In this document: in pieces, positions 9,069-21,284 of the stretch | How positions within the stretch are numbered: the first letter of the stretch is position 1 | Layout: each line of letters starts with the position of its first letter | NCBI GenBank assembly: GCA_036897625.1 | Contig: JAYMTA010000880.1 | Coordinates: 1-23,448, forward strand | Direction: 5' to 3' | Source of the DNA: Pelargonium cotyledonis | Lineage: Eukaryota; Streptophyta; Magnoliopsida; Geraniales; Geraniaceae | Length of the DNA: 23,448 nucleotides | The notes under the pieces: model-generated | The model's input: only the letters and a program-made list of their open reading frames with translations | Told to the model about the DNA's origin: nothing | Databases searched by the model: none | Program-made: the position numbers and the translations under genes

Positions 9069-9672
9069 TTTTCTTTTTGGTTCTTGCAGGCATGTGTTGA
9101 CTTGCAGAAACAGAGCAATTGTTCACATAAAGACAAGCTGAACAAGATGCTAACCATTCACTCAACACCAACTAATATTGACTTGCATTGTTTATGTATA
9201 TATATTATTCACATTGTTTAGTCAAACAATCCTCTTTTTTCTTCAATTCACACAATCATTCACAATGGAGCTATGTCAAGTAGTGCGCAAGCTACAAGCA
9301 TTTACTGGCCAATAACTAAACCGTCAATAAAATTATGACATTTCATTAAAAGTATTGGATCCAGCAAGTCGTTCCGCTCCAAATGAAAGTACAAAATGAG
9401 AAATGATTGATACGAAAGGAACTTTCTTTATTAAGCTCAAAAGAAAGTAGAACTGAAATCCTACAGGATCTACTAAAGGGATTGAAACACACATTTTATA
9501 GAACAAACACAACTTCAAAGAAACATTCATTAATTTCTCCAATTCATGTTTTAAGCTAAAAACTACCTTCAATTCTACATTGAGGGTTCGCTTTCTTTGA
9601 ATGTATATAAGCTGATAAAACCTCAGAGAGTATGGACAAAGACCCTATCATGAACACATGTCGCCTCTGCAC
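9069..9672. other. Intergenic, with the probable 3' UTR of eIF2B-epsilon
   Basis: No coding sequence was recognised. The part next to 9673 is the 3' UTR of the minus-strand eIF2B-epsilon gene; TTTATT at 9427-9432 (AATAAA on the minus strand) is a possible poly(A) signal. The part next to 9068 is the upstream region of DUF247 copy B. Confidence 0.5.
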
Positions 9673-12600
9673 TCATTCATCATCATCTTCTTCTTCGGAT
9701 GCTTCCCTCAACCACTGCATCGAATTCAAAGAAACATCAATTCACACACATTGATAAGATCTATACATCCTATAAAAGTATCTTACTAATCTAAAAACAT
9801 TCTCTGAACATTTAGTTTTGATTAGATCACTGAGTTGGTTCAGCTGGTACAGTAGAGAACAGAAAAAAACAGTTTCGCGCTCTAAAGTGCACTGAAAGAT
9901 CTATCGAACCCATGCAAGGGTAGGTTTATTTTCCATGTGCAAGCATGACATGAAGCTAGTTAATCTAAAATGGTGAAAACGATTCTTACCTGAATCAACT
10001 TTTCTGACTGTTTCACAAAAATCTTGTCTGATTCATCTGCTCCTTCCTTTTCATCAGCCCACTTTAAAATGGCCTCCTCTTGTAGTATATCCTTGTCATA
10101 CAAAATATGCAAAATCTGCAGAAGAAAATGGTGACCAACTAAGTAAATGACAAACAATAATGAGCACTAAAACAAGCTGGCTAATGCAAATACAATACTA
10201 ATAGATTATTATAAACCAGAAGATTGTCTCTAGAACTTTATCACTTTATCAATTACTTCGGAAAATGTACAAAGATTTTACCCACTCAGGCAACATATGT
10301 TTTACAGTTCCTGTTAAAAATGATGAGATATATAACGTCTTCAAACAAGAAACTGTCTAATTTCCCCACAAAGTGACGAGACTTTCCACTTCTTTTACTA
10401 TCGCATGTATGTTATGTGGAACATGTATCAAACAAAAAATAGTATTGCATGCGGTGTGTTGAGATTAAAAGAATTTTGTTCAACTATGCTTACAGAATAT
10501 CACATACCTGTGCAAATAATGGAGAGAATTCCTTAGCAGATTCTAGACACATCTCTTCAAATTTCAATATCACCTCTATCTGTGAAGGATTCATGAAGAA
10601 CAAATTAGGTATAATAAACTATATAATCATAAGTATCTAATTCCTACCACAGCTTGATGAACAAATTTTCATATTATCTAACAATAACATTATTACCCTA
10701 CCAGAACTCAATCAACTAGAAAATTGAATGCCGCAAACCACATTCAAGATTCAGCATAAAGAAATATAATATAAACAGGCATTGCTGTCATACAGGATTA
10801 GCATGTAAGATATTAGAAAATTTCCGAATAGAGAACCAAAACATGAAGCAGAATCAAAATAAAATAACTAATGATGTGTGTGACTGTAGAAGACAGACAA
10901 GATCACTAAAAATATATATATTTTAAGAAACCTACGACTGTAGGTTCAGTAAGTACAAATATCTGTCACCCAAATAAAGTATTATTAACATTAATTCATA
11001 TGGCCTCCTTTCAGTAAGAATAACAAGATGGAAACCTGAAAATTAAATGATATAGATGAAAGTACAAGAGACATAGTAAGGAAATTGGAATGAGATACAG
11101 CATCACCTCCTATCAGTTGCATAATACGGAACTTTAATAGATGTCTGATCTCGTAAAGATATTAATTAACTTCTAGAAATAATAGTCAAAGTCGAGGAAA
11201 TGGTAAAACAATTATTAAATCTAGAATCAGGAGATCCTCCACGGGTAAAAATTGACCTAAATTTAAGACACCAGATTTCAACAAGAGTTTCTAACCAAGA
11301 AAGACTTTTGGTAGAGACCTAACTAACAAATTCAGGGAAAACTGTAAAGAGGGTAAACAAATTGCAAAATGACAACTCAAGCAGAAAATGAAAACAAACC
11401 TCCTCGTCTATGTCATGAAGGTAGGACTTCAGAAGTTTTTGCCATTTTGTCATTACATTAAGAACATTTTTACGCAATTCACCTGACAAATAATAGTCAA
11501 TATACATAAGAAAACTGCACCATGGAATAATATATGATATCATCAAAATGACACATGAGAAAGAATAAAGATGCAAGGACAAATGAAGTAAATGCAACTG
11601 CAAATTCTCAGGAAACATTGACCAATTGATAAAAGCATGAACCTATTTACAAACAAATAAAAAAAAACTAACCCTTAGAATGAAAGTAAATGGAGGTAGT
11701 ACATGTCTGAGAAAAGCAAAAGTGTGTGAATCACTGATTTAGAGGAGCAAATAGAGTACTACAAACCTCTGACAAGTGGGTGCACAGCCAGAGATAAAAT
11801 CCAGAATGATCTCATGTAGAGTGACAAGATAAAGCTGGTTTATTCACTTACTATCACACTTACGCTAGATAAAAAGCAGCAATTTCACAAACATATTCTT
11901 AATCTTATTTTGAGTTCTAAAGGTTTTATGTATACAGTTCAAGAAGAAAAAAAACTTCAAAACATAAATAGTCAGATTATGAAAGAACTTACCAGCTGAA
12001 GTATGTGGAGTTTCTAATGCCAGTTTCATCATTGAATAAAATAGAGCTCCAGCACAGTCAGAAGATGTCAAGTTGAATGACAAGCTGATGCACAGAATGA
12101 GCAAGAACTCAAGTTAATATCTTTGTGAATAGATCAGAACAGAATATGATAGTGGCATCAATAGAGAAGAACAGAATACCGCAAGGAGTTCACTTCCAAA
12201 ATCACAAGATGAGTTTCCACATTTTCACGAACAGCCCTTATAAAAGTTGCTTCAACCTGCACACAATGCACACACTACTTATGGCTCCAGTCAAAGGTCT
12301 GTAAATGGATCATGATTCCAGTTGATAATTGATAGACCTCTTTTTCAAAATTATCGAAACCATCTTTGGATTCTTCATTGTCGTCGTCCTCAGAATCACT
12401 GCTGTCAAAGTTAGGTTTCATATCCCCTGAAGGTGAGAGAGAACTGGGATCTTGGGCTAAGAATGCCAAGTCATCATCTATAGTTTGCATAATCTCGGCA
12501 ATCTTATCAGCAGGAATGGGTGCAACTGAATGCCTCCATTCTTCTTCATGACCTCCATCACAGATTGGCCAAACATAACCAGCCCCACCAATGCCAACCT

Positions 12601-14081
12601 AATAACCACAACAATATGAATAGGAAGAGATACAAACTCATCTATACAAACAATCAATGACCTATCAGATATAAATGATGAAACACATTCCTTTCATGGA
12701 ATCTTCCCAATCAGAATATTATAGGACAAGGAATACCACAAAAATGACAAAATAAACTCAAGTATATCACGCACAACAAAGCTAGGACAATACAAAAACT
12801 GAAATCATTATAGCTAACCTCAGATGCAGCCCAATGTCCCGTTTCAGATAAATCTGATGTCATTTTCCCATTCAACTTATCCAACATTGTGTTGGCACTT
12901 GCTGCACATCAACAATTTTGAATAACTAGATGTGCCAAAAGTTATATGAGCAAGTCATTTTGGCTTACTTAAAACAAAGCAAGGACAACAGATTCAGAAA
13001 TCTAAGTACACCTTTACCAATTTTCAAAATTTTTTTTTTCCGCATCAGAAACATCAATTTAAGTAATAAAAATTGCAGATTGTTATTCAACTTGAATATA
13101 TTGTTGCCTAACAGAAGGCGTGAAGCCGGGAGGGAAATTGCTCTTTGAGCTCATATATATTGAATTATGAAGCAAAATAGTAAGTTGAGGCACATGACTA
13201 TATGAAGCAAGGGAACTTACATAAAATGTCAACAGCGCTATCAGCATACTCCAATTCCTCATCACTATCTTCCTCAGTTGGCTGTTGGAGTAGAGATACC
13301 TTTGAGTAAGCAGGAACTATAAATTGTTGTCCAATTACAACCTGGAAGCAGAAAATACAATAAATATTTATGTTAGAGACAATTCAGAATTTAGGCCAAC
13401 TTGAAGGACATAATGTAGAAATGTGATGGAACATATAAAAGTATTGGAATAATTCAATGGTAGAGACTGAACAAAGAACCTATACGACAATATGTTACAG
13501 AAAGCAACCCAATATAGGAGAACTGCACTTTTAAATAGGGCCCAACACAGTTATATAGAGACATACCTTGAAAGACAGAACAGTGCCAGATTCCAGAACT
13601 GCTCCCGTTTTCATTACGACACCATCACATACTATAGCATGTTGTAGCTTACAGCCATCTTCAATTGTGACATTGTCCCATATATAAGAACCTTCTATTT
13701 GAACATTTGATCCAATAGTACATCCTTTTCCAATAACTGAATTTGAAATTCTAGTGCCATTCCCAATTTCGGTACCATTTCCAATAACAGCAAAGGGACC
13801 TATCTCTGCTGAACGTGATTGTTCTATATCTGCAGAAAATCATGTTCACAAAACATAAATCTTGTATAACAAAACAAGCTGAACACAGATCAGCAGCAAA
13901 CCCTCCCTATACACAAGCATATTGCAGCACATAGACTAGATTAACATAGGATAGATTTGATTATCTGCCTGATTTGATCTTAGAAAGAGCTAGGATTGAA
14001 AAAAATTCAGATTAGGGTATAAAATGAGAAAATAAATGATTAGATGATGCCACATACAAAACAACCCGACAACATCCCAGT

Positions 14082-14129
<48 letters not shown>

Positions 14130-16809
14130 AAGTAGGCAGAAAAGGAGAAGAGCAGGGGAAGGGTAAAGAGTATGCTTCGAGGAGAACTCTCTTTAATCCA
14201 ACCAATAATAGTATTCCCTTAAGATACCACATCCGAACACTATATATAGGTTTAAACCGCAAATTTAAATTGAACTCTGGAAACACCTAAATTATAACAA
14301 AAGTCAATCTTATAATGAACTTCGTTATATCAAATCCACTGGAGGTAACCACCATCAGTTACTCTTCAGAAAAATAGAAGGGAATATTTTGTAAACCTCA
14401 AACATATAGGATTTATAACAGAATGCCTTCATGATCCATACCTGAAGCTCGATATATCCCTCGCCTCTCAAGTTTAGTTGCGCAATTACCAGAAAACATT
14501 ATATCGGGAACAAATGGGTATGTCCACCTTTGAATTATGTCTTTACTAATAGTGCCATAGCTTCGAAAGTTATCAATCCTGGCCGCATAACTCGAGTGAA
14601 TTTCATGAGTGTATATTTTGTAACCCATAATCTGAAATAAGTTTCATAACATTGTGTCAGTGATAACACAAAGCAGGTATTTTTGTGTGGATGATAAACA
14701 ACAAAAACAAAGTTCATGCATAATTGACTGCTATTAGTTCTATATGTTGACTTATAATCAACCCTTACGCCAACTGTGGTATAGTTCAATAATGTTTGTA
14801 ACAGAATAATAAGTTTACTTAATTAAATTACTCAATCGGGGTAGTCTCGAAACTATGGAGTCCTGACTCAAGAAATAGCAAACACAGAAACAAAGTCTAA
14901 ATAGCTCAACTGGGTGCCAATGGAAACCTCACTTAAGACTTTACATTATGAACTTTGGGTCAACTGAAGTTCACTTTTATGTTTATTCTAAGTTTTTTTT
15001 TAATGTAATTGTATTAGATTAATTTCCAGTTACAAATTCTAAGACTTGAGGCTATTTATATCCCACAAATTTTCAAAGACATGTGTTGCAATTGAAGTAA
15101 ATGAGTCTAAATAAATTCTCAGTCAAATGTTTTACACTACTAATATTTCAAAAATGGAAATCTTAGAAATCATGATTTGAGTTAAAATTTGAAAAACCAC
15201 AAGAAGATGTGGGCCATCATCAGAGTTTGAAGCAGAGTTGATCAGCACTTGTCAAGAAGCTTCAATCAGGATGATTATATATGTTATCTCTTTGAGAAGA
15301 AACAATGCCGGTGAACACGTGTGTGCAATTAAGAGTATATTCAAGGTATCTTCGTTCAGAGGTTTCTATTGAGCAGTACTTACATCATCAACAAGCAATC
15401 CCTTGACAAAATGGCGGCGTAGATGTTGGTAGTCAAAATTGTCTGTGAAAAGACTGAGCACTTCTGGAGAGCAGATGTCAATATAGCAATCCTGCAAAGA
15501 AAACATTATTTAGTCGAAGTATCAGAATACCATCCTAATCCATGAAATAAAGAAAGATATAAAAAATGCCAACCTATTGACTGATGTAACTAGAATTGAG
15601 CTGAAAGATTCACAAAATGAAACAAACCTGCTTGTCATTGTGTACTGTTAAAGAAGATTTATCAGCTAGCAGCATCTTGTCAAGCAATATAGCCCCTTTA
15701 GAATGGTCTGTCTTTTCCTCGTAATAGAGTAGCTGCTTTGTAGTAGGATCTATTGCCATAAACAGCTCATCAGTACCAAGCCGAGATTGATTAGTGATTA
15801 GTGAAGGTTTTGACTGTTTAACAACCATGGTCATGACAGCATTAGAATCCTTTTTCTTTCTCTCCTTATGTTCTTGAAGCACTGATGTAAGCGACATGTT
15901 GCTAACTGTATCTCCAGTTATAAGAACAAAATCTCCATGAATCTTCAAAAACAAAATCAGAAAGATCAGATTTGCAAAACTAAACGTGTTGAGAGTTCTA
16001 ATTATGAGCATATTAATGATTTATTTTGTCAAATTTTAAAGAAGGAACTAATTAAGCTCATTCTTCCTTCAAGTGAATAAACTGCTATAACTTCAAACAT
16101 AACATCGAATCCCTAACAGAATTTTAATGATGCATAACTAAAATGATTTTGTTTCCACCTGAATATCCCAGTTAACACTTTGAATCTCTAAGACAGGCAG
16201 AAAGGTAAGGATTGGAGTTTGAGAAGTAAGCATACCACATTGCGCTCATAGATAAAACGCAAGGCATCTCCAGCACTAACAGAATTGTGTGACTCAATAG
16301 TTGTGACCGAGAAGTTCTGCCGAGAAAACTGGTTTTGCTCTAAGTAACTTATCACTTGCTTGGAGTGAGCGCAGCAAAACACAAAAACCTCTTCCACTCC
16401 AGCAGATTCAAGCCATGCTAAAGTGTAGTTTATCATGGGAATGTTTGCAATTGGCAATAACACCTTCAGTGACAAAACAATTGGCATAAGTGTCCAAACA
16501 CAAAAATCAAAATCAATATGCTTTACTACAAAAAGATCCAACCTTATCAGCTACACACCCAACCCCATCAATACCCAATTTTAATAAACAACAAAAAAAA
16601 AATTATAACTTGCAAAGCTTGTGACTAACATGATATTCACAACAGATGATGTCAATAAGAGATCAAGGAAATACTTTGGGGCGTTCGAGGGTGATGGGGC
16701 GGAACTTGGTGGCGAAGCTATCGGCCAATAGGATGGCCTGCAAGGGGACATGGGCAAGTGCGTCGGGGTCCTCAGAAACCCTAGCAGCTCCTTTTTTCTG
16801 TGCACCCAT
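9673..16809 (-). CDS. Translation initiation factor eIF2B, epsilon (catalytic) subunit
   Basis: The epsilon subunit is the catalytic part of the cytosolic complex that exchanges GDP for GTP on eIF2. Fifteen exons, listed 5' to 3': 16809-16675, 16463-16236, 15942-15628, 15491-15384, 14631-14442, 13829-13567, 13341-13221, 12901-12819, 12598-12338, 12256-12180, 12084-11993, 11482-11400, 10579-10508, 10115-9990, 9714-9673. All junctions are GT-AG and the phases agree: 2196 nt, 731 aa, the usual plant length. Residues 1-280 form the nucleotidyltransferase-like domain ([50 protein letters not shown]). Residues about 325-435 are left-handed beta-helix hexapeptides ([16 protein letters not shown]). 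An acidic Ser/Asp linker follows ([11 protein letters not shown]). From about 570 comes the HEAT/W2 domain with [10 protein letters not shown], the acidic-aromatic box [14 protein letters not shown] and terminal [13 protein letters not shown]. The start is the first [17 protein letters not shown]. No lesion is seen; it appears functional. Confidence 0.96.
14082..14126. repeat. Compound (GT)n(GA)n microsatellite
   Basis: About nine GT units pass directly into about thirteen GA units inside the fifth intron of eIF2B-epsilon. It produces spurious long open frames on both strands. Useful as a polymorphic marker. Confidence 0.95.
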
Positions 16810-17052
16810 TGTAGCTCTCGGTCTCGATTTTCAAACACCTAGGTCCGGCTTGGCGATGCTAATTCGGAGTAGCTTTGAGCTGAAGCAATCTACTCTGTCA
16901 CCGAACCAGACAGTGGGTGGTGGTGTAGTGCAGATAAGGTGTTCGATGAAAAATCGCTGAGAAACCGCCGGCGATTAAAGGCGCTAGAGACTGGTGCGTT
17001 TATTCGGCGGAGAGCTTTGGGTTTTGGGGAGGTTTGGTTACTTGTTTTTCTT

Positions 17053-17112
17053 TGGGCCCAATGTCCGTAACAGCAAGACTGGGCTTTAGCCCACACACCT
17101 AACTTTTGGGCC
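17053..17112 (-). promoter_or_regulatory. Cluster of TGGGCY (site II) boxes upstream of eIF2B-epsilon
   Basis: Within 60 bp there are TGGGCC at 17053-17058 (with GGGCCCA overlapping on the other strand), TGGGCT at 17080-17085, its complement AGCCCA at 17088-17093, and TGGGCC at 17107-17112. Site II elements bind TCP factors and are typical of promoters of translation and growth genes in plants. The cluster lies about 245-305 bp upstream of the eIF2B-epsilon ATG, a plausible proximal promoter given an unknown 5' UTR. Confidence 0.5.
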
Positions 17113-17961
17113 TTATTTGGGGTCAATTCGATTATCAATCCGACCGGTTTTAGGATACGCGGTTCAATTGGTGTCGTGATTTGGTCGATCATCAACAAAA
17201 TAAATAATGTGTCATGTTTCACAAATTGACGTATCATTTTGCAAAAAAATAAATAGTACACAATATTTGGAACATAAAACATTATTCATGCACACTCATA
17301 ATTTGTGGTCCTATCCGGCTTGAAAGAAGATTAGTCTAATTGTAGTACGACTCGTTCAGATAGTGTACTCAGTCTAAAAACTTCATGTGTTTTTTAAGTG
17401 AAAATTTTGGAATTTGGATTAAATTAAACCAATTTGTTTACCACTAGAGTATGAATATTGGATATGAACTCATTGGCAACCGAAATTCGACCTGACTTGT
17501 AGGCTGATCAATTTCATATCAGATCAAACCAATCTGCTTACCTCACTAAAGGTTCAAATTTTATCCGATTTGATCCAAACCAGTTTCAAACTACTTTTTG
17601 TCGATCCAAATCTAAACAAAAATTATCCAAAATATAATAGCACATTCACTTGCCACTCTATAGCATTTCATTTCCTTCTTAAACTCACTCAAACCATGGT
17701 GTAACAAAAAATTGAGATGAACTAACAACTGTGTTGAATACACTCTTATTGTATTTAACTCTTGTAAAACAAAAACACAAAAAACCAATTTGAAATTTAA
17801 GGGGTTGAACTCGCTATTGATCCTTCAGTTATTATATTTTAACATTTAGTATCCAAAACACGCTATTTTATAAAAATTTAATTTACATTTTCAATTATTA
17901 TTGATATTACGTAAAGTATGAGCTGTTATCAGAACTTTTAAAAGAAAATATAAAAGGCTTA
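17113..17961. other. Intergenic, AT-rich
   Basis: No gene was recognised. The sequence contains degenerate repeats such as AAACCAATYTGYTTACC near 17430 and 17527, with similar flanks, suggesting an old decayed element. The segment separates the divergently transcribed eIF2B-epsilon and RPS17 genes. Confidence 0.5.
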
Positions 17962-17999
17962 TGGGCTTAACAAGTAGAAGATAAAGTAGAATAGGCCCA
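17962..17999 (+). promoter_or_regulatory. Site II boxes upstream of RPS17
   Basis: TGGGCT at 17962-17967 and GGCCCA (TGGGCC on the minus strand) at 17994-17999 lie about 150-185 bp before the RPS17 ATG. Paired TGGGCY boxes are a standard feature of plant ribosomal-protein promoters. Confidence 0.5.
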
Positions 18000-18147
18000 A
18001 TAGGCTTATTATCCATATAGCTACTAAATTCAATAAACAAATAAATAAAATAAAATAATCCAATAAATCAATCCACAGCAACGCAACCCAAACACAACAG
18101 ACAGTCCCTTATCTTCTTCATCGTCTTCGTCTTCTCCAGAAATTCAA

Positions 18148-18636
18148 ATGCATCTCCTGCAACTCCCTCCTCTGCACACCCTCCGGATCTCCGCCACCGC
18201 CACCGCTCCGGCCACCACCTTCCTCCATGGCTCCACCTCGCTCTCCTTCCTCACCAAGCCCAGCGCCCTCACCGCCTCCTCCCGGCCACCGCCCTCCTTC
18301 CTCCCCGCCGTCCGGTCCCAGGTGACTTTCCAGGGAAAAGTCGTCTGCCACACCAACGACAAGACCATCAACGTCGAGGTCATCCGCTACATGATTCACC
18401 CCAAGTACAAGCGCCGCGTCAGGGTGAAGAAGAAGTTCCAGGCGCACGACCCCGAGAACAAGTACAAGGTTGGGGATAGGGTGCAGCTCGAGAGGTGCAG
18501 GCCCATAAGCAAGACCAAGCACCACATCGCCGTCCCGATTCCGCCCAGGAACGTAAGGAAGAAGAAGCCGGTCGATGGAGAGGCGGAGACGGCGCCGCGG
18601 GATCTAGGGATTCCGTTGGAGTCGGAGCAGGCTTAG
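18148..18636 (+). CDS. RPS17: Plastid ribosomal protein uS17 (nucleus-encoded), precursor
   Basis: The product (162 aa) is the small-subunit protein S17 of the chloroplast ribosome, which binds 16S rRNA early in 30S assembly. Residues 1 to about 56 are a Ser/Thr/Ala/Pro-rich, acid-poor transit peptide (MHLLQLPPLHTLRISATATA at its start). The mature OB-fold begins near VTFQGKVVCHTNDKTINVEV and contains HPKYKRRVRVKKKFQAHDPE, KYKVGDRVQLERCRPISKTK and a basic tail. The gene is intronless and ends at TAG 18634-18636. The start chosen is the first ATG, which gives a transit peptide of normal length. The CDS is strikingly GC-rich compared with its AT-rich surroundings. In Arabidopsis, RPS17 lies next to GL2 and ROPGEF12, both also in this window. 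Confidence 0.95.
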   Translation: MHLLQLPPLHTLRISATATAPATTFLHGSTSLSFLTKPSALTASSRPPPSFLPAVRSQVTFQGKVVCHTNDKTINVEVIRYMIHPKYKRRVRVKKKFQAHDPENKYKVGDRVQLERCRPISKTKHHIAVPIPPRNVRKKKPVDGEAETAPRDLGIPLESEQA

Positions 18637-19119
18637 AGTCAAGTCAGGTCTTCGGTACTTTCTTTTTTGTTGTTAATTCTGATGCTTTTTTGTAATTTTG
18701 TATTGCTTTTGATTGCCTGTGTGCTCTGATACTGCTTGGAATTAGTATTGTGAAATGAAATGTGCTTTTTTTTGGTAGATCTTTGGTGTTTGAATTGAAT
18801 TGCATTTCTGTTTTGATGAGTTCTTGATTGTGAAAATTGATACGATCTTGATTCTTTGATGGTGAAATTGGGAATTGATTGAAATTTGGGCTGTTTTTGG
18901 GTTTGTTGTTATGTTTGTGCTTGAATTTGAGATGGTTGCTTTGCTTTGTAGTTTGTTTTGCAAACTAGTACATTAGCATATGAGAAAGCTATAACTTAGT
19001 TAACATAGGTTTTGTGCTTAGACTGACGAATCATTTAGTTCATAACACAACGTAAAACAAACTTAATGTCCAATAAACAATGTCTCCGCACAAACATATC
19101 AATTAAAGTTACATATAGC
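18637..19119. other. RPS17 3' UTR and intergenic
   Basis: The sequence is T/G-rich with no coding signal; the proximal part is probably the RPS17 3' UTR. The distal part (about 18970 onward) is AT-rich spacer before the 3' end of the opposing DUF247 copy C. Confidence 0.5.
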
Positions 19120-20479
19120 TTACTTATCTTGACGTGTGTAAGATAGTATGATGTACAAGGTCTGAATCACGGTGAGTTGAAGAATTAGGATTGCTTGTAC
19201 AAGTGTTACCGAAGCCCAAGATGATGAAAAATATTGTTTTAACACTCTCATATATGTTGTGGTGCGTCTGTTGCAGTGACTCTGAATTTTTTGGATCTCT
19301 GGCAATAAGTAGCACTTTTTCTTTTCATATACAATATCGTTGGCAAGGTCGTGGATAAGGGAGTGCACTTCCTCATTACCACTACCCAAATCATTACTAA
19401 CAATCCCTTTCCCGCAAAGCATTTCAACATCTTTAGTTGAGTTCACAAGTCCCTTAAAGAAGGCAATGTAGGATGTCAGATAAGGTTTGCCACCCGTGTT
19501 GCATTGTTCATATGCAACAAGATTCTTGAACAAAGGACCAGTTCTTTGACCAATGCATAACTGAGGAATTTTTAGCACCATCACTCTCTCTTGAAACTTA
19601 ATATCTAGGAGGTTATCGTCTCCTTTCTTGAAGACGACGCCAGAGTGCCAGATGTCCATTGCACATCTTAAGGAACACATTTCTGTTCCCGGAGACTTGT
19701 GTTCCACCCTTGAAACCTCACTCATATCAACAGAAGAATAGCTTCCAGGCTTCAAGGTAAAGTGAATTAATGCAAGTAGATGCTGAGGTTCACTTGCCAT
19801 TGTTCTCGCTTGCACGCAAGGATTTAAAGGGGCAAAGAAATTGAGTGTAAGAGGTACGACAAGAACCTGATCATGCCCGGATCTTGTTAACAAAAGTAGC
19901 TGTTGGAGTACCTGAATTGGTAGCTGGTTTTCGAGTCTCCGCAAATCCATCCTCAGCGCAGGTACCATCCATAGTGTTCTGAAGATAGGATCATTCTGAT
20001 TTACAAAATATGAAGGTTAGGCTCATATACTGCTTCGTAAACTGATATAGTTTTTGATGTAATCACCGTTTCGTCTTTCTGATAAAAGCGGAGAAGCTGG
20101 AGGACGAAGCAGCTGTCAAGAACCATCATGCGGACAAAATCATCGCTGGAGATGCCATCAAATTTTGCTCCATTGCCATAGCATCAGCAAGGCTTTGCAG
20201 GCTAAGCTCTCGTTCTTCCCGGCTTTGATTACCCAACAAAGAGGAAAGAAACCGGAGTTTATCCCCTTCCATGTCGGGAAGTGCTGGGTTGTTTCAATGA
20301 AAGGGACCGATGGAGACAAGCTCGGGTTCGAAGGCTTGTTGGTCAGCTTTCCTCATGGTTCTTGGTGCTCTGAAGATTGAGCAATAGTGAAGTGATGTGG
20401 AGGAGGCATGTAGTTTCATTGAGCTGTCCACAAGGGTTTGTACCCATTGAGCCATTGCTATCTGAAGCTTCTTCTCCAT
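19120..20479 (-). pseudogene. DUF247 pseudogene C: broken exon 1, intact exon 2
   Basis: Two exons are inferred: 20479-20067 and 19995-19120, with a 71-bp GT-AG intron. Exon 1 starts MEKKLQIAMAQWVQTLVDSS and reaches FEPELVSIGPFH, where an in-frame TGA (20296-20294) stands at the place of Arg in copy B (a CGA to TGA change would explain it). The frame then resumes (MEGDKLRFLSSLL) until AMAMEQ. Near 20165 about nine codons are missing and the frame shifts before FDGISSDDFVRMMVLDSCF. Exon 2 is open for 291 codons: DPIFRTLWM, RRLENQLPIQVLQQLLLL, DIKFQERVMVLKIPQL, LVAYEQCN, LTSYIAFFKGLVNS, and a final hydrophobic helix. Exon 2 could still be translated from ATG 19968 as a 282-aa protein, but this is inference. 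Neighbours are RPS17 on one side and a Tourist-like element on the other. Confidence 0.88.
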
Positions 20480-20919
20480 TTAGCAGTTTCAGCTGCATAT
20501 ATAGTTTTACTTTTTAGTGAGTTCCTTTGCTGATCTCCATAGGCAAAGGATATATACTAGTGACTGCAAATGACGCAATTTTTTTTTTTTTTTTCCCTTC
20601 CTTTTTTGCTGTCTTCATCTTTTTTCATGCCTTTAATAAAATTTAATTATTCATTTCTTCATCTTCACTTTAGAACCCATTCATTGACATGTGTGTAAGA
20701 CCATTCACTTAGGCCTTGTTTGGTAAGTCTACTAAATGTCTATAGAGGTAGCTGAAAGCAGTTTTCATTGTCTATAGAAAATATGAGGTTTGTTTGGTAA
20801 AAAAATGTCTGGAAGGAGTTTAAGAAAAAAATAATTGTTTGGTAAAATTGTCTAAATGAAGGGGTATTATTATGAAATGACCACATTGCCCTTAATGTAA
20901 GAAATAATATAGTAAAAGG

Positions 20920-21265
20920 GTCCACCACGCAGATAGAGGTAACAAACTTGGAGGTAAACCTACACGTATATGTGGGTTTACCATCCGACCGGTACACCCC
21001 ACATTTAAAAGGACCCACTGTTGAGACAAATGTAACAAACTTGGAGGTAGACCCATGTATATGTGGGTTTACCGTCTGACCGGTATACCTCACATTTTAA
21101 AAGGTCCACCGCACAGACACAAGAAGTAGATGTAAACTCATGATTTACCTTCTGACGGTGTACCTTACATTTACAAGGTCCACCGCACAGACACAAGAAG
21201 TAGATGTAAACTCATGATTTACCTTCTGACGGTGTACCTTACCTTACATTTACAGGGTCCACCGC
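20920..21265. repeat. Tandem repeats (about 80-95 bp) inside the Tourist-like element
   Basis: Four diverged units follow the pattern GGTCCACCGC, then about 20 bp, then GGAGGTAAAC or AGATGTAAAC, then a TTTACC...CTGAC block, then TACMYYACATTT. The last two, beginning near 21102 and 21177, are nearly identical over about 75 bp. Recent local duplication is the simplest reading. Confidence 0.8.
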
Positions 21266-21284
21266 CTAAATACATAACCGTGAT

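Noticed and set aside
14081-14290. Open frames with [14 protein letters not shown] or [10 protein letters not shown] runs
   Set aside because: They are translations of the GT/GA microsatellite inside an eIF2B-epsilon intron.
16646-16960. Plus-strand 104-codon open frame
   Set aside because: It is antisense to exon 1 of eIF2B-epsilon and its 5' leader.
18118-18525. Minus-strand 135-codon open frame rich in Gly, Glu and Leu
   Set aside because: It is antisense to the GC-rich RPS17 coding region, where stops are rare.
20740-21196. Minus-strand open frames with repeated VYRSDGKPTYT
   Set aside because: They come from tandem repeats inside the Tourist-like element; the repeats do not keep a frame and match no transposase.
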